Origin: an uncultured Sulfurimonas sp.
GTDB lineage: Bacteria; Campylobacterota; Campylobacteria; Campylobacterales; Sulfurimonadaceae
DNA: 16,304 bases
Direction of reading: 5' to 3'
NCBI GenBank assembly: GCA_937914675.1
Contig: CALDOC010000287.1
Span: forward strand, 1 to 16,304
Below, one piece after another: positions 5,728-12,324 of the stretch. Every line of letters starts with the position of its first letter. Position 1 is the stretch's first letter. Below the pieces are notes generated by a model that was given only the letters and a program-made list of their open reading frames with translations, ran no database searches and was not told the DNA's origin. A program made the translations under genes and the position numbers.

Positions 5728-8184
5728 TTATTCCTCATTGTCATCTTCAACGTCTTCTTCTTTGGGACATCTTGATATGCTCGATACTTCATCACCTTTC
5801 ACAATGTAAACACCAGATGTGTTTCTACTAGATTTTGAGATGGTTTGCATATCCACTCGTATCATTTTTCCCGCTTTTGTAAGAGCCATCATATCCATTT
5901 CTTCATCGACCATAAGACAGCCAACAATGTTTTTACCAGTTTTAGCGGTCATTTTCATAGCGATAACGCCAGAACCACCACGGTTAGTCAGTCTATACTC
6001 TCCAGCGGAAGTTCGTTTTCCTATCCCTTTTTCCGCTACGATCAGAATCTCTTGTTCATCGTTGGCTATGATGTTCGCATCCACGACTACGTCTTCTTCA
6101 ATCTTAAACTTAATGCCTCTAACTCCACGAGTGCTTCGACCCTGTTCGCGAGTTTTTTCAATCTCAAATTTAATGCACTGCGCGAGTTTTGTAACTATAA
6201 ATAGATAGCGAACGCTTTCGTCCGCTATTTTTGCAGTGATTAGCTCATCGTCTTCATCCAAAACAATCGCTCTTACTCCATTGCTTCTAATGTTTGAAAA
6301 TTCACTTAAATTTGTACGTTTAACGACGCCATTTTTCGTGAATAGAACTAAACCTTTCTTTTCACTAAAGTCAGTTGTTGGTATGATTGCTTTTATCTGC
6401 TCGTCAGCCACTAAATTGACAAGATTTACGACCGCTTTGCCTTTAGCGATTCTACTTCCTTCAGGAATGCGATAAACTTTTAACCAGTGCAGTTGACCAC
6501 GGTCGGTTACAAAAAGGAGTGTGTCATGCGTGTTGCATGTAAAGAAACTCTCTATAAAGTCGTCTTCATACGTGGTAACGGCTGTTTTACCTTTGCCACC
6601 GCGTTTTTGTTTTTCATAATTAACTAAAGGAACGCGTTTTATGTAACCTCTGTGTGTTATTGTAACAACCATTGGCTCATTTGGAATTAAGTCTTCAATG
6701 TCTATGTCGTCATAATCGTCTTCAATTTCCGTTCGTCTTTCATCCGTATAGATAGCAGCGACTTCATCAAACTCGTCTTGAATGATGCCTTTAAGAACGT
6801 CTTCGCTTTTTAAGATAGACTCTAGGTATTCGATTAACGCCATAAGTTCACGAAGTTCATTTTCAATTTTTTCACGCTCAAGTCCAGTCAGTCTTCCAAG
6901 ACGCATGTCGACAATGCTTTGCGCTTGAATAGGCGAAAAATCAAATTGCGACACAAGATTTTCTCTCGCTTCATCGATGCTCGCGCTTGCTTTTATCGCT
7001 TTTATAATTTGATCAATAATGTCAAGCGCTTTTTTTAGACCTTCTAATATATGCGCTCTGGCTTTTGCTTTTTCAAGGTCAAAAATCGTACGACGAATAA
7101 TAATGGTCTTACGGTGATTGATAAAGTGCTTTAAAATTTCAATGATTCCAAATATTCTGGGTTCTTGATTTAGTATGGATAGCATGATAATGCCAAACGT
7201 ATTTTGCATGCTTGTTTGTTTGAAAAGATTGTTTAATATGATTTCACTCATCGCGTCGCGTTTGAGCTCAATCACAACTCTCATCCCGTCACGGTCCGAC
7301 TCGTCACGAACCTCTGAGATGCCTTCAATCATTTTTTCTTTCACCAAGTTTGCAATGTTTTCAATGAGGCGAGCTTTGTTGACTTGATAAGGAAGTTCAT
7401 CGATTACAATGACGTCTCTATTGCCTTTTTTCTCTATATGCGTTTTAGCGCGAACTTTTATGCGACCACGACCGGTTTCATAAGCGTCCATAATGCCTTT
7501 TTTGCCAAAGATAGTACCGCCCGTTGGAAAATCCGGCGCTTTGATATGTTCCATGATTTCTATTAAAGAGATATTTGGATTGGCAAGAAGCGCTCTAAGG
7601 CCATTCATTATTTCAGTAGGATTATGAGGAGGAATATTCGTAGCCATACCAACGGCGATACCTGAGGAACCGTTGATGAGAAGGTTTGGAACGCGAGTAG
7701 GCATGACGTCTGGTTCTTTAGTCGTGCCGTCGTAGTTGTCTATCATGTTTACGGTGTTTTTTTCTAAATCTTTTAGAAGTTCACCCGCGTACTTGGTCAT
7801 GCGCGCTTCCGTATATCTCATGGCCGCGGCGCTATCTCCATCTACGGAACCAAAGTTTCCTTGACCGTCGACAAGTTCCATTCTCATGGAGAAGTCTTGC
7901 GCCATGCGCACTAGCGCGTCATAAACGGCAGTGTCTCCATGTGGATGATACTGACCAATAACGTCACCAACTATACGAGCTGATTTTTTATATTTTGCGC
8001 CAAAAGAAAGATTCAGTTTGTCCATAGCGTATAGTATACGTCTGTGAACTGGTTTTAATCCATCTCTAACATCAGGTAAAGCACGGCCTACGATTACGCT
8101 CATAGAGTAATCAAGGTAACTATTTTGAAGAGACTCTTCAATATTTATAGTTTGTATATTGTCGTTGTTTAGCAAATCGCTCAT
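5728..8184 (-). CDS. gyrA: DNA gyrase subunit A
   Basis: GyrA is the breakage-reunion subunit of gyrase, which introduces negative supercoils with GyrB and ATP. The catalytic tyrosine is Y124 in AAMRYTEARM. The quinolone-resistance region GDVIGQYHPHGDTAVYD has T85 and D89, equivalent to E. coli S83 and D87 and as in wild-type relatives. The GyrA box QKRGGKG (526-532) marks a DNA-wrapping C-terminal domain, so this is gyrase rather than topoisomerase IV ParC. At 818 residues it is complete though somewhat short for the family; the tail ends in an acidic run (KEEDVEDDNEE). The ATG has an AGGG site about 8 nt upstream. No hairpin terminator is visible after its stop, so some read-through into flgP is possible. 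Confidence 0.98.
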   Translation of the reverse strand: MSDLLNNDNIQTINIEESLQNSYLDYSMSVIVGRALPDVRDGLKPVHRRILYAMDKLNLSFGAKYKKSARIVGDVIGQYHPHGDTAVYDALVRMAQDFSMRMELVDGQGNFGSVDGDSAAAMRYTEARMTKYAGELLKDLEKNTVNMIDNYDGTTKEPDVMPTRVPNLLINGSSGIAVGMATNIPPHNPTEIMNGLRALLANPNISLIEIMEHIKAPDFPTGGTIFGKKGIMDAYETGRGRIKVRAKTHIEKKGNRDVIVIDELPYQVNKARLIENIANLVKEKMIEGISEVRDESDRDGMRVVIELKRDAMSEIILNNLFKQTSMQNTFGIIMLSILNQEPRIFGIIEILKHFINHRKTIIIRRTIFDLEKAKARAHILEGLKKALDIIDQIIKAIKASASIDEARENLVSQFDFSPIQAQSIVDMRLGRLTGLEREKIENELRELMALIEYLESILKSEDVLKGIIQDEFDEVAAIYTDERRTEIEDDYDDIDIEDLIPNEPMVVTITHRGYIKRVPLVNYEKQKRGGKGKTAVTTYEDDFIESFFTCNTHDTLLFVTDRGQLHWLKVYRIPEGSRIAKGKAVVNLVNLVADEQIKAIIPTTDFSEKKGLVLFTKNGVVKRTNLSEFSNIRSNGVRAIVLDEDDELITAKIADESVRYLFIVTKLAQCIKFEIEKTREQGRSTRGVRGIKFKIEEDVVVDANIIANDEQEILIVAEKGIGKRTSAGEYRLTNRGGSGVIAMKMTAKTGKNIVGCLMVDEEMDMMALTKAGKMIRVDMQTISKSSRNTSGVYIVKGDEVSSISRCPKEEDVEDDNEE

Positions 8185-8221
8185 AAAAACACCCTAGTAT
8201 TTGTCAAAATTTAATTTACTT

Positions 8222-8230
8222 ATAATATCA
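8222..8230 (-). promoter_or_regulatory. Putative gyrA promoter, extended -10
   Basis: On the minus strand, TGATATTAT (8230-8222) is an extended -10 element (TG-n-TATTAT) preceded by a T-run (8236-8231), about 38 nt before the gyrA ATG. No good -35 box is seen, which is common in this phylum. It lies in the 191-bp divergent spacer between gyrA and amtB, which otherwise contains only AT-rich sequence and the amtB promoter. Confidence 0.5.
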
Positions 8231-8329
8231 AAAAAGCTCTTAAACTATATGTAAAAAGAGTAGAATAATATTGAAATAGTTAACTGATTAAAAAATAGGC
8301 AAAAAATGTACTAACTACAACTTTTTCAT

Positions 8330-8338
8330 TGCTATAAT
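8330..8338 (+). promoter_or_regulatory. Putative amtB promoter, extended -10
   Basis: TGCTATAAT (8330-8338) is a perfect extended -10 element, placing the start near 8345 and giving a leader of about 37 nt to the amtB start codon. No clear -35 box and no sigma-54 GG-N10-GC pair is present, so nitrogen control through sigma-54 is not supported here. Confidence 0.6.
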
Positions 8339-8370
8339 TTTCCTATCAAAATAACTCGAAAGAGTACACA

Positions 8371-8375
8371 AAGGA
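8371..8375 (+). promoter_or_regulatory. Ribosome-binding site deciding the amtB start
   Basis: AAGGA lies 6 nt before the ATG at 8382 but directly touches the ATG at 8376. Spacing therefore favours 8382, which gives the signal peptide a normal MKKW start. Confidence 0.65.
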
Positions 8376-8381
8376 ATGAAA

Positions 8382-9686
8382 ATGAAAAAATGGTTACTTT
8401 TAGCTTTAATGCTTCTTCCATCTTTAGCGCTTGCTGAAGAGACTCCAACGCTAGATAGTGGTGATACTGCATGGATGATGATGTCGGCAGCGTTAGTTTT
8501 ACTTATGACTCCTGCGGGTTTGGCGCTATTTTATGGTGGTATGACAAGAAGCAAGAACGTACTTAATACGTACGCTATGGTATTTATGGCGTTTATGGTC
8601 GCGTTTGTCGCTTGGATAGTCGCAGGATATTCTGTAGCTTTTGGAAATGGTGGTGGACTTCAAAGTTTTATGGGCGGATTTGACAACATGTTCCTTAATG
8701 GCATTAAGTGGAATGATTTAAGTGGAACCTATCCTACTTATGTTTTTGTAGTTTTTCAAGGTACTTTCGCAGCTATTACGGTAGCAATCGCTAGTGGTTC
8801 CGTTATAGAACGTATTAAATTCTCTACATGGTTAGTATTTGTAGCTATATGGACGATTGTCGTTTACGCTCCTGTTACTCACATGGTATGGGGTGGAGAT
8901 GGAGCGCTATTGTTTGACGCTGGAGCTCTTGACTTCGCTGGTGGTACGGTTGTTCATATGAACGGTGGTCTCGCCGGTTTAGTTCTTGCGGTATTAGTTG
9001 GCAAAAGAAAAGGTTTTGCAAAAGTGGCTATGAAACCTATGAGTGTTATGTTGACCGCTCTTGGTGGCGCTTTACTATGGTTTGGTTGGTTTGGATTCAA
9101 TGGTGGATCGGCGTTTGGCGCAAACTCGGTAGCGGGATTGGCTTATCTTACAACGGCTTTAGCTCCAGCGGCGGCAGCGATAACTTGGGTACTTATAGAA
9201 TACGTAGTGTATAAAAAAGCGACATTGCTTGGTGGCGTTTCAGGTTTGGTTGCAGGTCTAGTCGCAATTACTCCAGCAGCGGGTTTTGTTGACGTTAGCG
9301 GCGCGTTTATTGTTGGAGTTCTTGGTTCGGCCATCGCTTTCTTTGGAGTAGACGTATTGAAGAAAAAACTTGCATACGATGATTCTTTAGACGCCTTTGG
9401 AATTCACTTTTTAGCTGGTCTCTGGGGCGCGTTGGCAACTGGTTTCTTAGCTGTAAACGATCAAGATCTTCTATGGGACGGTCCACTTAAAGCAACTGGT
9501 GATAGAATGGGACAAGTGATGGTTCAACTTGAGTCAATCTTAGTAGTTGGATTATTTACCTTGGTTGGAACCGTTGTGGTCTATTACATAGCTTCAGCGT
9601 TAACTGGTGGCGGTAGAGTTGATGAAGAGACAGAGGAAATAGGTCTTGATGAAACTGTACACGGTGAAAAAGTTATTAATCTTTAA
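8382..9686 (+). CDS. amtB: Ammonium transporter AmtB (first copy)
   Basis: An Amt/Mep/Rh-family ammonium channel of the inner membrane, 434 residues from this start (436 from ATG 8376). A signal peptide (MKKWLLLALMLLPSLALA) precedes the mature EETPTLD, as in classical AmtB. Eleven or so membrane helices follow. The conserved pore pair is H192 in GGTVVHMNGG and H343 in FGIHFLAG, and D184 in LDFAGG matches the structural/substrate aspartate. The cytoplasmic tail (GGRVDEETEEIGLDETVHGE) matches the P-II-interacting tail of AmtB. It is followed after 83 bp by a P-II gene, the standard amtB-glnK pairing, so its gate is probably closed by P-II under nitrogen excess. Confidence 0.96.
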   Translation: MKKWLLLALMLLPSLALAEETPTLDSGDTAWMMMSAALVLLMTPAGLALFYGGMTRSKNVLNTYAMVFMAFMVAFVAWIVAGYSVAFGNGGGLQSFMGGFDNMFLNGIKWNDLSGTYPTYVFVVFQGTFAAITVAIASGSVIERIKFSTWLVFVAIWTIVVYAPVTHMVWGGDGALLFDAGALDFAGGTVVHMNGGLAGLVLAVLVGKRKGFAKVAMKPMSVMLTALGGALLWFGWFGFNGGSAFGANSVAGLAYLTTALAPAAAAITWVLIEYVVYKKATLLGGVSGLVAGLVAITPAAGFVDVSGAFIVGVLGSAIAFFGVDVLKKKLAYDDSLDAFGIHFLAGLWGALATGFLAVNDQDLLWDGPLKATGDRMGQVMVQLESILVVGLFTLVGTVVVYYIASALTGGGRVDEETEEIGLDETVHGEKVINL

Positions 9687-9697
9687 GAGTTGATTTA

Positions 9698-9749
9698 AAC
9701 CATAAATATGGTTACAATTTTAAAACTAAAAGAGAGTGAAGACTCTCTT
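9698..9749 (+). other. Two hairpins in the amtB-P-II gap
   Basis: The 83-bp gap holds AACCAT/ATGGTT (9698-9703 and 9708-9713, 4-nt loop) and a stronger 8-bp stem AAGAGAGT/ACTCTCTT (9730-9737 and 9742-9749) closing a GAAG tetraloop. Neither is followed by a convincing T-run. They could act as a partial terminator, an RNA-processing site or a stabiliser that sets the ratio of channel to P-II. The P-II ribosome-binding site GGAG (9760-9763) lies just downstream. Confidence 0.5.
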
Positions 9750-9769
9750 ACAATTATCTGGAGTTAAAC

Positions 9770-10108
9770 ATGAAAAAAGTAGAAGCGATTATAAAGCCTT
9801 TTAAATTGGAAGACGTAAAAGACGCGTTAGCTGAAATAGGTATAGAAGGTATGACTGTTAGTGAAGTTAAAGGTTATGGCCGTCAAAAAGGCCATAGTGA
9901 ACTCTATCGTGGCGCGGAGTACGTTGTTGATTTTTTACCTAAAATTAAGATGGAAATGATTGTTGACGATAAAGACGTCGAAGCGGTAACGTCGGCGATT
10001 GTTGAAGCGGCTCGTACGGGAAAAATTGGCGATGGCAAAATATTCGTCAGTGACATAGAAAAAATCATCAGAATTCGTACTGGTGAGACTGACACAGAAG
10101 CTATATAG
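9770..10108 (+). CDS. glnK: P-II nitrogen regulatory protein (GlnK/GlnB)
   Basis: A 112-residue P-II signal protein, a trimer that senses 2-oxoglutarate and ATP/ADP. The T-loop (about 37-55) is intact and ends in YRGAEY, with Y51 the position uridylylated in enterobacteria. The C-terminal P-II signature TGKIGDGKIFV is present. Length equals the family standard. Its place directly between two amt genes makes control of ammonium transport its likely job, so GlnK fits better than GlnB by context; sequence alone does not separate them. The start is ATG with a GGAG site 6 nt upstream. Whether Y51 is modified here is unknown, as no glnD lies in the window. Confidence 0.96.
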   Translation: MKKVEAIIKPFKLEDVKDALAEIGIEGMTVSEVKGYGRQKGHSELYRGAEYVVDFLPKIKMEMIVDDKDVEAVTSAIVEAARTGKIGDGKIFVSDIEKIIRIRTGETDTEAI

Positions 10109-10122
10109 TTTCAAATCTTCAC

Positions 10123-10149
10123 ATTTACATAGCTCTTTGCTATGTAAAT
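10123..10149 (+). terminator. 11-bp perfect hairpin after the P-II gene
   Basis: ATTTACATAGC (10123-10133) and GCTATGTAAAT (10139-10149) form a perfect 11-bp stem with loop TCTTT, 14 bp after the P-II stop. It probably ends or attenuates the amtB-glnK transcript. No T-run follows, so intrinsic termination is uncertain. The arm sequence ATTTACATA recurs at 10212-10220 just before the second amtB. Confidence 0.5.
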
Positions 10150-10174
10150 CCTCACATTTAACATATCTTTAATC

Positions 10175-10182
10175 TATAAAAT
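10175..10182 (+). promoter_or_regulatory. Possible -10 element for the second amtB
   Basis: TATAAAAT in the 125-bp spacer is the best -10-like sequence before the second amtB, about 50 nt ahead of its start. No clear -35 accompanies it. The presence of a hairpin upstream makes a separate promoter plausible. Confidence 0.3.
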
Positions 10183-10233
10183 AATCTTTTTTTGTTAGCA
10201 TGTATCTTTATATTTACATAAAGGTTACGCTCA

Positions 10234-11412
10234 ATGCTAGAAGCTGATTTTAAATACGTTATTGATACTTTTTTTGCTCTATTTTCAATGGTGCTTATTA
10301 TTTTTATGGTACCAGGTTTCGCCATGCTCGAAGCAGGCTTGGTTCGCACAAAAAACGTGACTTCCGTGCTAACGATAAACACAATGATTTACGTAGTCGC
10401 CTCGTTGGCGTTTTTACTCATAGGCTACAAATTTGCTTTTGGTTCTTTGTCAAATAACGGCATGAGTCAATGGGCCGCGTTTTTGTTTCAAATGGCGTTT
10501 GTTGGAAAAACCATCAATATTATGAGTGGCGGAGTGAGTGAAAGAGTTCGTATAATTCCTTTAGCGATTTTTGCGATTTTTATGGGTGGATTCATCTATC
10601 CATTGGTTGTAAACATTAGCTGGGGAGCCGATATTATAGCTGGTACTTTCATAGATTTGAAAATGTATGATCTGGCGGGTTCCACGGTAATTCACTCGAC
10701 TGGTGGTTGGGCTTTGCTCGCCGCCATACTTATCATTGGTTCACGTAAGGGTCGTTATCTCTCAAATGGAGCGATTCGCGTTATTCCGGCCTCGAACATC
10801 CCTTTGGTCGTTCTAGGCGCGTTTTTACTTTGGATTGGTTGGTTTGGTTTTAACGGTGGAAGCGTGGGTTCAATTTCTAGCGTTGAAAATGCCAACGCAG
10901 TGGCTAAAACTATCATGAACACTAATACAGCGGGATTGGCCGGCGCTTTAATCTCGGGAATCATTATGTACATGAGATATAAATTGTTTGACATAACGAT
11001 GATTTTAAACGGCGCGTTGGGCGGTCTTGTGGCGATTACCGCTGGACCAGATCTTTATGACATGTATACTCCGATTTTAATTGGCGCAATTGCGGGAGCG
11101 TTAGTCGTTTTTGCGATTCCTATTTTTGATAAACTTCATCTTGACGATCCTGTGGGCGCCTTATCCGTGCATCTTGTAAATGGTATTTGGGGAACTTTAG
11201 CCGTTGGTCTATTTGTAGATAAAATTTCATTTATTGATCAGCTCAAGGGTGTTTTTGTTGTGGCCATAATTGCCTTTACTAGCTCTTATTTTATATTGTA
11301 TCTAATAAACAAAATTGTAAAATTTCGCGCTGGAGATGACGTGCAAGTTGAAGGAATGGATGTTAACGAGTGTGGAGTTGAAGCTTATCCAGAGTTTAAA
11401 CGCGCAATATAA
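10234..11412 (+). CDS. amtB: Ammonium transporter AmtB (second, divergent copy)
   Basis: A 392-residue Amt-family channel that differs clearly from the first copy. It has no cleavable signal peptide (starts MLEADFKYVIDTFFALF) and is shorter. The Amt hallmarks are present: PGFAMLEAGLVRTKN (27-41), D146 in DLAGSTVIH, the pore histidines H154 and H313 (ALSVHLVNG), and WFGFNGGS. The cytoplasmic tail is VEGMDVNECGVEAYPEF, in which cysteine replaces the histidine of the usual HGE. An AAGG site lies 9 nt before the ATG. The adjacent P-II could regulate both channels, and a division of labour (transport versus sensing, or different affinity) is inference. No clear terminator separates it from tonB, which starts 13 bp downstream. 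Confidence 0.94.
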   Translation: MLEADFKYVIDTFFALFSMVLIIFMVPGFAMLEAGLVRTKNVTSVLTINTMIYVVASLAFLLIGYKFAFGSLSNNGMSQWAAFLFQMAFVGKTINIMSGGVSERVRIIPLAIFAIFMGGFIYPLVVNISWGADIIAGTFIDLKMYDLAGSTVIHSTGGWALLAAILIIGSRKGRYLSNGAIRVIPASNIPLVVLGAFLLWIGWFGFNGGSVGSISSVENANAVAKTIMNTNTAGLAGALISGIIMYMRYKLFDITMILNGALGGLVAITAGPDLYDMYTPILIGAIAGALVVFAIPIFDKLHLDDPVGALSVHLVNGIWGTLAVGLFVDKISFIDQLKGVFVVAIIAFTSSYFILYLINKIVKFRAGDDVQVEGMDVNECGVEAYPEFKRAI

Positions 11413-11425
11413 TAGTTGAACGCAT

Positions 11426-12232
11426 ATGATTAAACGACATGCGCCGTCTTTCTTTTTTTCTGTGCTTGTTCATGTCTTAGCCGTGTTGATATTTTTTTCG
11501 ACATATAAATATATAAACATTTTAACGGCAAAGAAAAAAGAGCAAAAAAGGGTATGTCTACAGTTAAGTTTGTGCATTCCAGAAATGAAAGAGATTGTAA
11601 AAAAACAAGTAGAACCTCTAAAACAGGTAAAAAAAATTTCGGAACCTAAAAAAATAATAAAACAATCATTTGTGGAAAAAGCGGATAAAAAAAAGCCAGT
11701 AAAAAAAAACGTCAAGCCTTCTTTAGAGATTCCCATTGTAACTCAAAAACTTGAAGAAAAACCAAGAGAAGAAATAGTTCAAGAAGAGATTGCAGGAGAA
11801 GAAATTCAAGAACTCGAAACAGAAAAGGAAGAGAAAAAAGAGGAAGCTTCTTCAGAAAATCAAACTAATGAATTAAAAATCATCAAAGAATCATTCGCAG
11901 AAGAAATATTGCCAGTAGAAAAAATTGATAGTAATAAGAAAAATGAAGAAAAATACGTTAATAAAAATATACAAATAATATCACAACTTCTTTCTGATAA
12001 TTTATATTATCCCAGGAGCGCTAGAAAAAGAGGAATTACGGGCTCTGTCGTCGTCAAATTTCATTTATCCATAGATGCAATAGTTAGCAATGTAGAAATC
12101 ATATCTTCAAAGAGTGAAATATTAAGTAACGCCGCGATTAAAACAATAGAAGATTTATCTGGTGAGTTTCCAAAACCCGAAGAAGAACTTATCTTACAAA
12201 TACCAATTGAATATACTCTAACTCAGAAGTGA
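11426..12232 (+). CDS. tonB: TonB energy-transducer protein
   Basis: A 268-residue TonB-like protein that would link inner-membrane proton motive force (through ExbB/ExbD) to outer-membrane receptors. The N-terminal anchor (about 8-26) carries S12-VLV-H16, matching the SxxxH motif needed for ExbB/D coupling. The C-terminal domain (about 180-266) has YPRSARKRGITGSVVVKF and the final strand pattern of TonB. The linker is unusual: it is not classically proline-rich but lysine-rich at 55-98, then glutamate-rich at 109-160. Two periplasmic cysteines, C44 and C50, follow the anchor. No obvious ribosome-binding site precedes the ATG, which is 13 bp after the second amtB. No exbB or exbD is in the window. 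DNA here is richer in A-runs than its neighbours. Confidence 0.88.
   Translation: MIKRHAPSFFFSVLVHVLAVLIFFSTYKYINILTAKKKEQKRVCLQLSLCIPEMKEIVKKQVEPLKQVKKISEPKKIIKQSFVEKADKKKPVKKNVKPSLEIPIVTQKLEEKPREEIVQEEIAGEEIQELETEKEEKKEEASSENQTNELKIIKESFAEEILPVEKIDSNKKNEEKYVNKNIQIISQLLSDNLYYPRSARKRGITGSVVVKFHLSIDAIVSNVEIISSKSEILSNAAIKTIEDLSGEFPKPEEELILQIPIEYTLTQK
11599..11709 (+). repeat. Cluster of A7-A9 tracts in tonB
   Basis: Within 111 bp of the tonB linker-coding region there are five homopolymeric runs: A7 at 11599-11605, A8 at 11629-11636, A7 at 11648-11654, A8 at 11687-11694 and A9 at 11701-11709. They encode lysine-rich stretches. Such runs are prone to replication or transcriptional slippage. Confidence 0.7.
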
Positions 12233-12251
12233 ATTGCTAAAAAGTGAACAT

Positions 12252-12272
12252 TTAACTTACTATGTAACTTAA
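12252..12272 (+). repeat. Imperfect palindrome upstream of bamA
   Basis: TTAACTTAC (12252-12260) and GTAACTTAA (12264-12272) pair over 8 of 9 positions around a 3-nt TAT loop, in the 92-bp gap between tonB and bamA. It could be an operator or mRNA hairpin; there is no T-run. A weak -10-like CATAAT follows at 12282-12287. Confidence 0.3.
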
Positions 12273-12324
12273 CATTAACCACATAATGGGTAAAATCACT
12301 TCTAATTTTATATATGGAACATTA

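Noticed and set aside
6236..6475. Plus-strand open frames inside gyrA, here and at 5819-6208.
   Set aside because: Shadow frames with low-complexity serine/phenylalanine content opposite a conserved gene.
7907..7973. GyrA residue T85 at the quinolone-resistance position.
   Set aside because: Threonine is the usual wild-type residue in this phylum, with D89 intact, so it is not evidence of resistance.
8202..8207. TTGACA on the minus strand upstream of gyrA, resembling a -35 box.
   Set aside because: The matching -10 would fall at the gyrA start codon, where none exists.
8291..8332. Possible sigma-54 promoter before the first amtB (TTGCT near 8329).
   Set aside because: The position 12 nt upstream of the GC is AA rather than GG, so the spacing rule fails.
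12286..12324. In-frame upstream ATG of bamA adding 13 residues.
   Set aside because: It has no ribosome-binding site and would place polar residues before a textbook signal peptide; the ATG at 12325 fits better.
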